The translations under genes were made by a program, and so were the position numbers. The notes below the pieces were generated by a model. It was not told the origin of the DNA. It was given only the letters and a program-made list of their open reading frames with translations, and ran no database searches. 64,000 nt of DNA from Oceanospirillaceae bacterium (lineage in GTDB: Bacteria; Pseudomonadota; Gammaproteobacteria; Pseudomonadales; Litoribrevibacteraceae), in contig JADFAD010000005.1 in the NCBI GenBank assembly GCA_015665455.1, positions 186,001 through 250,000 on the forward strand. The letters run 5' to 3'. This document shows positions 36,231 through 47,715 of this stretch, piece by piece (position 1 is the stretch's first letter; every line of letters starts with the position of its first letter).

Positions 36231-37388
36231 TTAGTTTATGTAATACAAATAGCGACCAACCACTTTCTTCAAGTAGTTTCGCGTTTCTGTGTAAGGCAAA
36301 CGCGTCGCTAAAATGTCATACACTTCGCTTGGTTCGAGTTGATTAATCCTGCTGTAAGCTTTCTGAATGCTTTTTTGTTCAATAAATGCCTTTGCAACGT
36401 TTGCCGTACCGGTGTTGTAGGCCGCAATTGCACAGTACAGTCGACTTTCAGGGTTGTGAATACCTTTCAAGTACCTGTAATTCAATACATGTAAATAGGC
36501 TGCCCCCACTCGAATATTGTTTTCTGGGTTGAATAAATACTTTGCTTTAAGAAGCTTACTTTTTCCATAGATCGCTTTGGCTGCATCCTTACCAGCAGTC
36601 CTAGGTACAATCTGCATCAAGCCATAAGCAGGTATTCTGGAACGAGCCATCGGGTTAAAACTGCTCTCTGTATGAATAATCGCCATCACTAATGCAGGTT
36701 CTAATTGCCACTCTTCCGCGTATTTAGTCGTCGAAGGCCAATAACGATCCGCTTTGTTCATCCCATATTCTTCAGGCAACTCAATAACAACGGTCAGACG
36801 CAAAGAAGAAGGAAGGTACCGAGTACTGACGCCATCACCAGCAACCAATGCTTTGGCTACGGCCATGGAGTTAATATTTTTACTTTCGAGAGAAGAAGGA
36901 AGCATTGGCATGAGACCATCAGCCGTTTCAAAATTTAAGTTTTGATCAGTCGCTCTGGCCGCCCGCTGTAATACAGGATCACTTGCTATTGCATCCCCAA
37001 CAGTAACGTTCATCGTTGAATTCACTCGTTGAACCAACACTTCTTGAGTTACCTGATCCTGCTGAACATCTATAAACTCAACAGTCACTGTATTTGTACT
37101 GTAATCAACTAGGGTTCTCTGAGAGAGGTCTTCACTGTACTGCACCCATACGTGCTGATCAGTAAATTTTTTATCTCCCCAAACAGTTTCAATCTCTGAC
37201 GTGTATTCTTGATAAGCCTGAGCTAAAGCCTCTTCAAACAACTGAAACTCATTCTCTGTTTTCAACTTATATTGATCGAACTCATCCACAACCGATCTAA
37301 AGCTCTCCCCTACAACGGAAAAAGACGCACTCAAAAATAAAGACGCAACCAACAATGAACGCAGTACTGATTTATAAAAGGTTGTCAT
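36231..37388 (-). CDS. MltC-like lytic murein transglycosylase
   Basis: A 385-residue exported protein with a signal peptide (1-27), an N-terminal DUF3393-type domain and a C-terminal SLT domain. The catalytic Glu is in IHTESSFNPMARS, followed by GLMQIVP and AIAAYNTGTANVA. It resembles MltC and cleaves peptidoglycan to 1,6-anhydro products, but has no lipobox Cys and is probably soluble periplasmic. It lies 28 bases after the HIT gene, perhaps in one transcript. The start ATG at 37388 has only a weak ribosome site. Confidence 0.85.
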   Translation of the reverse strand: MTTFYKSVLRSLLVASLFLSASFSVVGESFRSVVDEFDQYKLKTENEFQLFEEALAQAYQEYTSEIETVWGDKKFTDQHVWVQYSEDLSQRTLVDYSTNTVTVEFIDVQQDQVTQEVLVQRVNSTMNVTVGDAIASDPVLQRAARATDQNLNFETADGLMPMLPSSLESKNINSMAVAKALVAGDGVSTRYLPSSLRLTVVIELPEEYGMNKADRYWPSTTKYAEEWQLEPALVMAIIHTESSFNPMARSRIPAYGLMQIVPRTAGKDAAKAIYGKSKLLKAKYLFNPENNIRVGAAYLHVLNYRYLKGIHNPESRLYCAIAAYNTGTANVAKAFIEQKSIQKAYSRINQLEPSEVYDILATRLPYTETRNYLKKVVGRYLYYIN

Positions 37389-37416
37389 TGTGGATTGCTC
37401 TATTTTTATAATCAGA

Positions 37417-37875
37417 TCAAGAAGTCATGTCTTTGAAAAATTGAGTCGGAGTAAAGAGTTCACCTTCCAGCAGACTCAAACGAGATAAACGTTCCTTCAG
37501 CATTTCATCGTCATAAGGTACTGACTCACCCACCCCCCAAACTGGGCCAGGCCAAGCATCATCTTCGCGGTAACGAACCACATGATGTACGTGTAACTGA
37601 GGAACAATATTCCCTAAGGTCGCCACATTGAGTTTATGCCCAGCGTAGGCATCCATTACTTTTTGGGACAGAAAAGAGGTTTCCTGTATGTAATGAACTC
37701 GATCTTCTTCTGTTAAATGATACAACTCTGTCAGTTGGTTCTTTTTTGGTACAAGAATGAACCAAGGGTATCGCTGGTCATTCATCATCAGTACTTGGCA
37801 AAGAGGAAAATCGCCAATATAAAATGTATCTGCGCTTAACCGTTCATGTAAAACAAACGTTAATGGACCGTCCAT
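37417..37875 (-). CDS. HIT domain-containing protein
   Basis: A 152-residue nucleotide-binding protein of the histidine triad superfamily, probably a hydrolase of dinucleoside polyphosphates. The triad segment reads QLHVHHVVRY: the first two His are kept and the third is shifted by one, a variant seen in the group with DDAWPGPVWG just after, as here. ATG 37875 (MDGPLTFVL) is 7 bases behind AAGGAG; an ATG at 37881 would be too close to it. Confidence 0.85.
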   Translation of the reverse strand: MDGPLTFVLHERLSADTFYIGDFPLCQVLMMNDQRYPWFILVPKKNQLTELYHLTEEDRVHYIQETSFLSQKVMDAYAGHKLNVATLGNIVPQLHVHHVVRYREDDAWPGPVWGVGESVPYDDEMLKERLSRLSLLEGELFTPTQFFKDMTS

Positions 37876-37974
37876 CGCCATTCTCCTTAAGAAACATGTC
37901 ACTACAAACTAATCAGTGAAGTAAGCAGCGCTCAGAATAAAACGCTGCATTTGAAGACTTACAACAATATAAAA

Positions 37975-39300
37975 CTAACGCTTACCTTCACGACGCATTG
38001 CCGACGAAGTGAAATTACGTTTATTCAACTTAACATCGAAGTTAGGTGCTTTATCCTTATTTGTTATCAGCCATTCAGCATAATAACCACCCTTCTTCAA
38101 ATCGTAAGTAATGTTACCTGCGGTCCAAACAACCGGCAGGTCATAAAAATTAATTGAGTGGGCTTCACTGTAGCGCCAAACAGGGCCGTCTTTTTCTTCA
38201 TACTCATCCGCTAAAGCGATCTGCCAAGAATCTTCATCAATATAAAAAACGCGTTTCACATACTGATGAGTGATGCCTTCACGTAGCACGGCTTCGATGT
38301 GCCAAACACGATGAGGTTCATAACGAGTGTTCTTCGAGTTGATGGTTTTCTCGCCCAATAAGCTTTCAGGCGAAACATCCTCACCCGTCATACGGTATGA
38401 GTTATATGGGATGTACTTGACGGTTTTACCAATCACTTTCCATTGGTATAAATCAGGCGCGCCATTAAACAGGTCAACCTGATCAACCGTTTTAAAGCCA
38501 TCACTGTTAAACAGTTCATCAGCGTATTCTAAATCAGGTGTACGACGAACGCGGCGCTGACCGGGTGCATAATACCAAGCCTTTCGAGGCGATAACACCT
38601 GATCCAATGTTTCGTGAATAAGTGTCATCTGACCCGCCACGGATGGCGGTGAAAAATTCTTAGTCTTTCTTAAAAAGATTTTATTCTTACGCTTCGATTC
38701 CGAGATATCTTCATTGGAATACACACCATAGATCTCAATGCCTTTACGCATGATTTTGGTTGCACCAGAATCATAAATCACCGCGTCGGTCAAAGTCGCT
38801 TTGGAGTTCGTACCGCGATATCGAAGAATATGATTCCAAATCATTTCTTCACCCGTCGTTGCATCCGGAAAGGGACTGGTTAAACGAGACTGTTTAACGC
38901 CTGTGCCACGAGGTAATAATTCAGCAGTATCTACATTGCCTTTCAACGCATCGTATACCGACTGAGGATAAGCCGCAGTTCGACGAGCATCATAAATAGG
39001 AAAGCGATATTCAGGATGCTTTTTTAGTAGCGCTATTTGTCCATCACTCAAACGTTCTTTATGTTGATCAACGTTTGTGTTGTCGATGTAAAAATTAGGC
39101 GTATCCTGCTTAAAAGGATCAATGTAATGATCATCGAATCCTTCAGGCACTTGAGTTAAGCCACCTTCCCAACGAGGAATATCCTTTCCGTCCCCTGCGA
39201 TCAAACTCCCCATTGGAGTGTTTTCAGGATTAGCAGAAACTTCTGAAACAGTTCCTGCAGTTATTAGTACTGTACTGACCAGAGCTAAAACTTTTTTCAT
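37975..39300 (-). CDS. DUF1329 domain-containing outer-membrane protein
   Basis: A 441-residue exported protein with a signal peptide ending near VSA (residue ~23). The sequence after it (PMGSLIAGDGKDIPRWEGGL) and YAPGQRRVRRTPDLEYAD are typical of DUF1329, a family of LolB/LolA-like barrel proteins common in Pseudomonas and marine gammaproteobacteria, often next to hydrophobic-compound catabolism or RND genes. Here it stands alone, divergent from proS. Function is unknown. Confidence 0.85.
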   Translation of the reverse strand: MKKVLALVSTVLITAGTVSEVSANPENTPMGSLIAGDGKDIPRWEGGLTQVPEGFDDHYIDPFKQDTPNFYIDNTNVDQHKERLSDGQIALLKKHPEYRFPIYDARRTAAYPQSVYDALKGNVDTAELLPRGTGVKQSRLTSPFPDATTGEEMIWNHILRYRGTNSKATLTDAVIYDSGATKIMRKGIEIYGVYSNEDISESKRKNKIFLRKTKNFSPPSVAGQMTLIHETLDQVLSPRKAWYYAPGQRRVRRTPDLEYADELFNSDGFKTVDQVDLFNGAPDLYQWKVIGKTVKYIPYNSYRMTGEDVSPESLLGEKTINSKNTRYEPHRVWHIEAVLREGITHQYVKRVFYIDEDSWQIALADEYEEKDGPVWRYSEAHSINFYDLPVVWTAGNITYDLKKGGYYAEWLITNKDKAPNFDVKLNKRNFTSSAMRREGKR

Positions 39301-39496
39301 TCAAACGCATCCATTAAACTCAAGCGACTCGTAATTCTATCGCCATTTATATACCAATATGTTTACTTTTTGTAACTAAATCACAAAATTGCGACTGTTT
39401 TTTTGGTAATAGGGCTATACCTTAAGCCATCCAATTTTTACAATAGTCGATTCTGAACAAAAGATTCTCAAATTCATTCATTTTTCGAGATATATA

Positions 39497-41227
39497 ATGC
39501 GTACAAGCCAATACCTGATCCCTACGATCAAAGAAACACCCTCAGACGCAGTTGTTGTTAGCCACCAACTGATGCTACGAGCAGGAATGATCAGAAAAAT
39601 AGCTTCTGGTTTGTACACTTGGCTACCGCTTGGATTAAAAACCCTTCAGAAAGTTGAGAACATTGTCCGCCAAGAAATGAACAAAGCCGGAGCTTTAGAA
39701 GTGCTTATGCCAGCAGCTCAGCCAGCGGAGCTATGGCAAGAAAGCGGTCGTTGGGAACAATACGGCCCAGAACTGCTTCGATTTAAAGATCGCCACCAAC
39801 GTGACTTTTGTTATGGCCCAACGCACGAAGAAGTCATCACAGATCTTGCTCGTAATACGTTAACAAGTTACAAGCAACTGCCAATGAACCTTTATCAAGT
39901 TCAAACTAAATTCAGAGATGAAATTCGTCCTCGTTTCGGATTAATGCGTGGTCGTGAGTTCTTGATGAAAGATGCATACTCTTTCCATGTATCTCAAGAT
40001 TGTTTGCAAGATACCTACGACAAAATGCATGCGACCTATTGCAACATTTTTAATCGCTTAGGTTTAGACTTCCGACCAGTAGAAGCAGACAGCGGCAGCA
40101 TTGGCGGGTCAAGTTCGCATGAGTTCCATGTTCTGGCTGACTCCGGTGAAGACGACATCGTATTCAGTACAGAAAGTGATTACGCTGCCAACATCGAAAA
40201 AGCAGAAGCGGTTGCACCAACCTCTGAACGCGCAGCACCAAGTGCAGACGTTTCAGAAGTTGAAACTCCGAATCAAAAATCCATTGAAGAAGTGACAGGC
40301 TTCTTAAACATAGACGCGACTCAGGTGATCAAAACTTTGATCGTAGAAGGCGCGCAAGAAGACGATTCAAATGAAGCAGCGCCTTTGATCGCTCTAGTGA
40401 TTCGCGGTGACCATGAACTCAATGAAATTAAAGCAGAGCACATAGCGACCGTCGCTGAACCATTAACATTCGCAAGCGATGAACGCATCAAAGAAGTCTT
40501 GGGTTGTGCTGCAGGGTCCATTGGTCCTGCAAACTTAGACATCCCGACCTACGTTGACCGTTCTGCGGCAGTCATGTCTGACTTCACTTGTGGCGCAAAC
40601 AAAGACGATATTCACTTACAAGGCGTTAACTGGGAGCGTGATGCTCAAATCACTGAGGTGGTTGATCTACGTAACGTTGTTGAAGGTGATGCGGCACCGA
40701 ACGGTGAAGGCACTTTAACCATTAAGCGTGGTATTGAAGTTGGTCATATCTTCCAGTTGGGTCAAAAGTACAGTGAAGCACTCAGTGCCAAAGTACTGGA
40801 TCAAAACGGTAAGGCTAAAGTAATGACCATGGGTTGTTACGGTATTGGGGTTTCTCGCGTGGTTGCTGCAACGGTTGAGCAAAACAACGATGACCGAGGA
40901 ATGATCTGGCCTGACTCTATTGCTCCGTTCCAAATTGGTATAGTTCCAATGGGGAAATCAGATGAAGTTAAAGAATTGACCGAGTCTGTATATAACACCC
41001 TGACTAAAGCCGGATACGATGTTCTTCTGGACGACCGAGATAAGAAAACCAGCCCGGGCGTTAAGTTCGCGGACATGGACCTGATCGGTATTCCTCATCG
41101 TATAGTTATCAGTGATCGCGGTTTAAAAGGAGGGACGATTGAGTATAAAAACCGTCGTGAAGCGGATGCCCAAGACATCGCTAAAGACGACATCATCAAC
41201 TTCCTTACTGATACTGTTGGCCGTTAA
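39497..41227 (+). CDS. proS: proline--tRNA ligase
   Basis: A class II synthetase of 576 residues, bacterial type with the editing (INS) domain. The N-terminus [18 protein letters not shown], motif 1 region [21 protein letters not shown], motif 2 [20 protein letters not shown], motif 3 [17 protein letters not shown], and the anticodon-binding C-terminal domain are all seen. The INS domain at ~225-400 prevents mischarging with alanine. It ends eight bases before an SLT-domain gene, the usual downstream neighbour in this group. Confidence 0.97.
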   Translation: MRTSQYLIPTIKETPSDAVVVSHQLMLRAGMIRKIASGLYTWLPLGLKTLQKVENIVRQEMNKAGALEVLMPAAQPAELWQESGRWEQYGPELLRFKDRHQRDFCYGPTHEEVITDLARNTLTSYKQLPMNLYQVQTKFRDEIRPRFGLMRGREFLMKDAYSFHVSQDCLQDTYDKMHATYCNIFNRLGLDFRPVEADSGSIGGSSSHEFHVLADSGEDDIVFSTESDYAANIEKAEAVAPTSERAAPSADVSEVETPNQKSIEEVTGFLNIDATQVIKTLIVEGAQEDDSNEAAPLIALVIRGDHELNEIKAEHIATVAEPLTFASDERIKEVLGCAAGSIGPANLDIPTYVDRSAAVMSDFTCGANKDDIHLQGVNWERDAQITEVVDLRNVVEGDAAPNGEGTLTIKRGIEVGHIFQLGQKYSEALSAKVLDQNGKAKVMTMGCYGIGVSRVVAATVEQNNDDRGMIWPDSIAPFQIGIVPMGKSDEVKELTESVYNTLTKAGYDVLLDDRDKKTSPGVKFADMDLIGIPHRIVISDRGLKGGTIEYKNRREADAQDIAKDDIINFLTDTVGR

Positions 41228-41234
41228 TTAAGAA

Positions 41235-41852
41235 ATGTTCACGGCAATCCCAGTTCAGGATGAACCTCACAGAGGAATATTCAAAGTCAGTACGCTAGTA
41301 CTGACTTTGTTACTGCTTTTCTTGTCTCAAGCTTCCGTTTCGGCCAGCCAACAACCTTCCGACCCTGAGCTAAAACAACGCTTAATTTCGGCCATGAATT
41401 CAGACCATGGGTTTAAGGATCGCTTTGATGCTGATGTTTGGCTAACGGATATGTCTGCGCGTCTTAAACGTTACCTACCCAATGATGAAGTGCGGATACA
41501 ACTGCTGCTAGACATCCACCGTGAAGCCAGTGCCTCTAAACTGAACCCCCAGTTGGTTCTATCCGTTATTCATGTAGAAAGCGGCTTTGATCAATTTGCG
41601 CTTTCCCGCGTTGGAGCTCAAGGGTATATGCAAATCATGCCTTTCTGGAAAAATGAACTAGGACGCGGTGACGACAATTTAATGCATATAAACACGAATC
41701 TAAGGTACGGCTGCACCATCTTAAAGTTCTACATAGATAAGGAAAAAGGCAACCTACAGCGAGGTCTCGCCCGCTATAACGGAAGCCTAGGAAGAACAAA
41801 ATACCCTGAGAAAGTCTTTAAGTTTTGGGACCGCTATTGGAGAGTTAATTAA
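41235..41852 (+). CDS. lytic transglycosylase domain protein
   Basis: A 205-residue exported protein with a hydrophobic signal segment at ~17-38 and a single SLT domain. The catalytic Glu is in IHVESGFDQFALSRVGAQGYMQIMP, in part; the later LARYNGSLGRTKYPEKV closes the fold. It probably trims periplasmic peptidoglycan. No lipobox is present. It lies seven bases after proS and shares its transcript, an order conserved in Pseudomonas and Marinobacter from memory. Confidence 0.88.
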   Translation: MFTAIPVQDEPHRGIFKVSTLVLTLLLLFLSQASVSASQQPSDPELKQRLISAMNSDHGFKDRFDADVWLTDMSARLKRYLPNDEVRIQLLLDIHREASASKLNPQLVLSVIHVESGFDQFALSRVGAQGYMQIMPFWKNELGRGDDNLMHINTNLRYGCTILKFYIDKEKGNLQRGLARYNGSLGRTKYPEKVFKFWDRYWRVN

Positions 41853-42012
41853 GCCCCCAGTATACCTTTCGTCATATTCTTACACCCACTCCCGCCCTTT
41901 TCTCACCCAAACTCTATTGAATCCGTCTAGTCTGAATAGAATGACTAATAGAAAATGGTGTCTTGATTATCGCATTATTAATTGGCCGTATGCTGTGAGA
42001 TAAGGAGATCGT

Positions 42013-43542
42013 ATGCAGCAGTCGTTACGACTAACTGTACCCAAAGTACATGTATCTGATCAGGGACACTTATACTCTGACCCAGGAGAGCTCGGCCGAA
42101 TTTTGCGAAATCTTCCTTTTGCAGACATGCCTTCTGCTGTAATGAAATCCGTTAATATCTTATCCGTCGTCAATCGCAGTCAGATTGCATTCCCATTACG
42201 CCTAAAGTTAATGCAGTCTTTTGATGTCCCTTATGGGGTCTGCCATTTGTTTTATACGCCTCAATGCCCTGAACAACTTGGTATCATTCGTTCACGATCC
42301 CTACAAGAGCAAGACGCCTTTCGAGAGTTCACTCAGGAAATGAGCTACGGTTACAAACAAGTCCTCATGGATGCCTTAGCCAGCAACGATAAAAAACGAG
42401 CGTTCATTGCACTTTACTCGTCATTTTACTATCTCTCCGCCTTACTCATGCTGTTTTATAGTGTGCATCAAATACAGCCCTTAAACATCTGGGGTGAAAT
42501 GCACCGACTCTATAAACTTGCCGAAGATATGGAATGGGTTCGTATGCCTCAAAAATCCATATCCCTTTCCAAGGGCATGACCTTAGAGTGGCTGTATAAA
42601 AAAGCTCTACTTATGTTTACTGCAGACCCCTACCACATGGAAACATCACACAACTGGTTACTTAACCACTACCTTAGTAAATGGAGTTACTGTGCTGAAC
42701 TTATGCCTTTTCAAGATAAACTTCCTGGTACACACTTTAATATCGACTTGAGCAAGAACAATCCAATCACAACCAGCATTAATGGCGTACAGAGCAATGA
42801 GCATATACGAACATTACTCACCGAAAACCTAGTCACCACCGCCACTAAACATATCGATCAGTTAAATCACGGCATCGATCTCCATTCTCTGGGGTTCATT
42901 CTCAACCCGAACAAACAAGATGCTGAGGAAGTCCTTGAAAATGCGATTGACCATTGGGCTCAACGATTCAATCGAACAGAAGTCAGAAGTCGTTGCAGTA
43001 GCCCCGCATCAATGACATTAGGCTTATATCACTGCCACAAAGACATAACGAAAAACGATCAAGATATTCCTTCTCAACTCATAGATATACAAGTTATAGA
43101 CTCCAGCCCTGCAGGCTGCTGCATTCGTGTCCCAGGGACACAGAAACAAGACATTACCATTGGTCAACTAGTCATTATCCACATGGCAAGGCCCTCAGCC
43201 GACGGATTGGATGTTATCTGCGGCGTTACTCGCTGGGTTTCACAAGACAAATACAAAGGCTCAAAGGTCGGAATAAAGATATTACCCGGCACCCTCAAAG
43301 CAGGCTTTATCCGAGGGCTATCCGGCACGGATGTCGTTCAAAGGAATCACCCTGCCATTATTCTTGTTAGCCAAAGCAGCACCCGAGATTACTCTGTCAT
43401 CACCAGCCCTGGCTTTTATATGTGCGGCAGAACCTATGAACTATCAATAGTGCAACCGCAAAGGCGCTACTTGATTAAAGCCTCCAATCTGATGACGCAT
43501 ACCCGCTCATTCGAACACTTTAAATTTCAAGCGGCTCATTAA
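42013..43542 (+). CDS. uncharacterised protein with C-terminal PilZ-like domain
   Basis: A 509-residue cytosolic protein. The first ~330 residues are helix-rich and unrecognised. The last ~170 have RTEVR (RxxxR), then DSSPAGC (D-x-S-x2-G), then ICGVTRWVSQ and VGIKIL, the order of elements in a PilZ domain that binds c-di-GMP. The distance between RxxxR and DxSxxG is longer than usual, so binding is uncertain. A strong AAGGAG precedes ATG 42013. A diguanylate cyclase gene follows about 2.4 kb downstream. Confidence 0.5.
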   Translation: MQQSLRLTVPKVHVSDQGHLYSDPGELGRILRNLPFADMPSAVMKSVNILSVVNRSQIAFPLRLKLMQSFDVPYGVCHLFYTPQCPEQLGIIRSRSLQEQDAFREFTQEMSYGYKQVLMDALASNDKKRAFIALYSSFYYLSALLMLFYSVHQIQPLNIWGEMHRLYKLAEDMEWVRMPQKSISLSKGMTLEWLYKKALLMFTADPYHMETSHNWLLNHYLSKWSYCAELMPFQDKLPGTHFNIDLSKNNPITTSINGVQSNEHIRTLLTENLVTTATKHIDQLNHGIDLHSLGFILNPNKQDAEEVLENAIDHWAQRFNRTEVRSRCSSPASMTLGLYHCHKDITKNDQDIPSQLIDIQVIDSSPAGCCIRVPGTQKQDITIGQLVIIHMARPSADGLDVICGVTRWVSQDKYKGSKVGIKILPGTLKAGFIRGLSGTDVVQRNHPAIILVSQSSTRDYSVITSPGFYMCGRTYELSIVQPQRRYLIKASNLMTHTRSFEHFKFQAAH

Positions 43543-43663
43543 TCCGACAAGCCCCTTCTAAACCCATCACTCCGTCATTCCATTAATTTGTTACAACCAT
43601 TCCTCACAATGAACAATTTGAGTAGAATAGCCGCCTATTGTTCATTCTATCTTGAGGTTATAC

Positions 43664-44607
<944 letters not shown>

Positions 44608-44631
44608 TACAGACATGAACGTGGAAATAAA

Positions 44632-44979
44632 ATGACACAACGCTATCAAGTTACATTAAAAATTTTCTGGGTACTGTTTATCGTACTGCTCGCTTTGTTC
44701 GGCTATGACAAACTGATTAAACCAGATCAAATCGAAAGAATGCACTGGATTCTACTGGGCTTTCAAGTCATTCCTTTGATGGCTTTTTTACCGACATTGC
44801 TCAAGCCAACTTCACGATCATTTCAGTGGTTCTGTTTTACGTTATTGCTCTATTTTATTATCGCAGTGGTAAACGTATTCACACCAGGCATGTATTACCT
44901 AGGCATCTTTGAAAGCGTCATTATTGGCTTACTGTTTATCGCATCCATGATGTTAGGTCGCTGGAAGATGCGTTCATAA
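44632..44979 (+). CDS. DUF2069 domain-containing membrane protein
   Basis: A 115-residue inner-membrane protein with four hydrophobic segments at ~10-28, ~39-57, ~65-83 and ~88-106. It matches DUF2069, which in Pseudomonas and relatives follows wrbA. Its function is unknown. It is the last gene of the arsC operon and faces the diguanylate cyclase gene, two bases away, with no terminator visible between. Confidence 0.8.
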   Translation: MTQRYQVTLKIFWVLFIVLLALFGYDKLIKPDQIERMHWILLGFQVIPLMAFLPTLLKPTSRSFQWFCFTLLLYFIIAVVNVFTPGMYYLGIFESVIIGLLFIASMMLGRWKMRS

Positions 44980-44981
44980 GT

Positions 44982-45944
44982 TTAGAAGATTTGTATATCT
45001 CCGGTGGGTTTACCGTCTCTAGGTAGCTCACCAAGTTCGATCAACGTCTGGTAACAATGCAATTGATTACGACCATGTTCCTTTGCGTAATACAAAGCCT
45101 CATCTGCCTCACCAATGAGTTGGCCTGCAGATAACGCCTCATGAAGTTGGGTATAACCGATGCTTATCGTGACCTTCCCCACTTGAGGAAAATAAAAGGC
45201 TTCAACGGCCTTCCTTACCCGCTCGAAAACCTGCTCACTCTGCTCCTTCGTCACATTACGGATAATGACAGCAAACTCTTCACCACCGTATCGGAACAAC
45301 CAATCTTCTTCTCTAAATGCGCGCTGCATTTGCTGCGCTAAAAGCAGCAAAACTTCATCACCATAAACATGGCCATAGCGATCATTTACTTTCTTGAAGT
45401 GATCTATATCCAAAATACCCAAACATGAAAGGTTATCTTCATTATCCTTTTCACGTTGTAAATTATTCTGTAATTCGAGCAGCTTATGCATCTTTTTATC
45501 AAAGGAGCCTCGATTCATTAATCCCGTTAAAGAATCGTAAGAACAGTTTTCCACAAGATGAAATTGATTCGAATAAACCGTCATGAGCGCATTAAAAAAA
45601 ACTTCATCAAGCACTTTTGCTTTGCGCTCAAGTATTAAAATGGAGTGAAGACCATTTCTTGAAGCTAAAGGAATGGGCCTTAGCTCACCGCTGAACATCC
45701 CTTTTCGTTGTTTTAATTTGGAATTAAACAAACTTAAAATAGGTTCTACTTTTGAACCGAACGGATTGGAGTCCGACGTTAAATTGAACTGCGTTGTGCG
45801 ACCACCGTCTTGTACCGTATAAAGCGCAAAATGCCCATTAATCAATTCATTCAATATTTCAACAAACACGGAATTCACAGCGTCAACTTCTCGAGTTTCA
45901 CTCAAACGAATGATAAAGCGATACGCAACCGTGGAATCGAGCAA
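44982..45944 (-). CDS. GGDEF-domain diguanylate cyclase
   Basis: A 320-residue protein that should make c-di-GMP. The C-terminal GGDEF domain (~130-300) has the metal site LGILDIDHFKKVND, the active-site GGEEF in FRYGGEEFAVII and the inhibitory RxxD site five residues before it (REED), so product feedback is likely. The N-terminal ~125 residues are an unknown sensor domain without membrane segments. It lies near a PilZ-like gene on the other strand. Confidence 0.9.
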   Translation of the reverse strand: MLDSTVAYRFIIRLSETREVDAVNSVFVEILNELINGHFALYTVQDGGRTTQFNLTSDSNPFGSKVEPILSLFNSKLKQRKGMFSGELRPIPLASRNGLHSILILERKAKVLDEVFFNALMTVYSNQFHLVENCSYDSLTGLMNRGSFDKKMHKLLELQNNLQREKDNEDNLSCLGILDIDHFKKVNDRYGHVYGDEVLLLLAQQMQRAFREEDWLFRYGGEEFAVIIRNVTKEQSEQVFERVRKAVEAFYFPQVGKVTISIGYTQLHEALSAGQLIGEADEALYYAKEHGRNQLHCYQTLIELGELPRDGKPTGDIQIF

Positions 45945-46018
45945 GTGTAATCTCCTAAAAAAGCGATAAAGGTACTAACGAAAAAGCACTAACAAAGAAA
46001 TACTAACGACGTAAATCG

Positions 46019-46534
46019 CTAAAAGTCGAATTCATCTTCAACCTGAGCAACCCAAGTTTGAACTCGCTCATCCGTTAATTCTGGTTGTTGATCTTCATCA
46101 ATGGCCAATCCAACAAATTCTTTCCCATCCTCGGTTAAGGCTTTTGACTCTTCAAAGTCATAACCTTCAATTGGCCAATAACCCACAGTCGCACCACCTT
46201 GTTCGAGTACTACGTCATGCAACATTCCCATGGCATCCAAGAAATAGTCGGCATAACCAAATTGATCTCCTAATCCGAATAAAGCTACCAGCTTACCGGA
46301 GAAATCAATTGAACCCAGTTCTTGCCAAAACTCATCCCAATCACTCTGAATTTGTCCATAATCCCAAGTTGGAATGCCAAGAATGAGGTAATCATAATCA
46401 TTAAAAATACTTTTATCCGTTGATGAGATATCATGCATTTCAACTGTATGATCAACTAAAAGGTCACGTATTTTTTCTGCAATCGTTTCCGTATTGCCAA
46501 GACTGGAACCGTAAAACAAACCTATTGTAGCCAA
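46019..46534 (-). CDS. flavodoxin, long-chain
   Basis: A 171-residue acidic FMN electron carrier. The FMN phosphate loop is FYGSSLGNTETIA; the isoalloxazine-binding aromatic loops are GIPTWDYG and GLGDQFGYADYF. The insertion in the last beta strand marks it as a long-chain type, as in FldA/FldB. The C-terminus is very acidic. It stands alone; which flavodoxin-dependent enzyme it serves cannot be told. Confidence 0.9.
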   Translation of the reverse strand: MATIGLFYGSSLGNTETIAEKIRDLLVDHTVEMHDISSTDKSIFNDYDYLILGIPTWDYGQIQSDWDEFWQELGSIDFSGKLVALFGLGDQFGYADYFLDAMGMLHDVVLEQGGATVGYWPIEGYDFEESKALTEDGKEFVGLAIDEDQQPELTDERVQTWVAQVEDEFDF

Positions 46535-46770
46535 GGGATACCTCTTTCAAACAAACTCAGGCGACTTAAGTATTTTAGCGCTTAATCATTCTAATGAAGA
46601 TTGTCATAAAATACCGGACGAACTCCTTACAGGAAGCGCCATTCTACAGGAAACTCGACCAAAACCCACATCAAACCTTCCACTGTCTTTCCATCGTAAT
46701 ATTCCTATTGAACAATGGAAACGCCCTACATACATTTCAGCTCAATGACTTCGAACAAGAAGGAATAGAT

Positions 46771-47652
46771 ATGAAAACGATAGAAGACTTTGAACACGCC
46801 ATTGCTCGTCAATATCGATCTCTGTTCTTAAAAGAAATTGAGCTTCTGTCTCCTACGTCTGAATTACAAGACACCATAAAAAAACACCCTCAATTACTCT
46901 GCATCCTGAACCACGGAGGGTTTTATGGCCCATGGGCTGGCGCATTAGCTTTTCATCATTTATTTCACAAGAACGGAGGTAAACGAAGAAGACCAACAGG
47001 GGTCGCTTGGCGAGGGTTTTACCGTTTGCCTATCTATAAGCAAATAGCCCAATACCTCACGCAATTAAGCGGGCCTTTGGATTTTGATCAATGCAAATCC
47101 ATATTATTGGAAAACACATTCGACGATATGATTATCTTGCCTGAAGGTACCAATTGCCATTACTTCAATGGTAAACACCTTCAACCCTTCATCAGTGACA
47201 GATTCATAGAACTGAGTAGAACAACAAATACACCATTACTACTATTCGTTCATCAAGGAAGTGAACATTGGAATGTTCCCATTTCGATTCCAAACATTCT
47301 TTTACCCATAACGCGTTTTCTACCAAGGAGATTCCGACTGGGGATACAAAAAAATAAGACGATCAATGTCCCTCATATGATTAGAGGACGAATACCAAAG
47401 CTTCGAGTGCTTTGTCGTGTTTACGAACCCCAGCCTGATCAATACACCATTAAAGAAGAATCCAAAAAGATACATTCACTCATGCAGACAATGTATGAAG
47501 AATTGCTCAAGACTGAAACTAAAAACGCAGAATCACTCACACATCCTTGTGCTAATGCTTCCCACATTCATACGAACAAAATCAAATTGCAATTAAACTC
47601 TCAAAATACAACCCGAGTTCCTGACAATTCTTTAGCTCCTCTTCTGAGTTAG
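46771..47652 (+). CDS. lysophospholipid/glycerol acyltransferase-like protein
   Basis: A 293-residue protein with a PlsC/LPLAT-like layout. NHGGFYGPWAG corresponds to motif I (NHx4D) but with Gly instead of the catalytic Asp, while IILPEGTNCHYF matches motif III. It may be an acyltransferase of a divergent type, or inactive. The C-terminal ~35 residues are polar and low in structure. ATG 46771 (MKTIEDFEHA) has AAGGA at ideal spacing; a frame open to 46594 adds a Ser/Asn/Gln-rich segment without a ribosome site. Confidence 0.6.
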   Translation: MKTIEDFEHAIARQYRSLFLKEIELLSPTSELQDTIKKHPQLLCILNHGGFYGPWAGALAFHHLFHKNGGKRRRPTGVAWRGFYRLPIYKQIAQYLTQLSGPLDFDQCKSILLENTFDDMIILPEGTNCHYFNGKHLQPFISDRFIELSRTTNTPLLLFVHQGSEHWNVPISIPNILLPITRFLPRRFRLGIQKNKTINVPHMIRGRIPKLRVLCRVYEPQPDQYTIKEESKKIHSLMQTMYEELLKTETKNAESLTHPCANASHIHTNKIKLQLNSQNTTRVPDNSLAPLLS

Positions 47653-47715
47653 CGACAAAAACACGCCATTGAGTATCGTACTGCATCATAACTTCCCCTA
47701 CCTGTGCTGGTTTTG

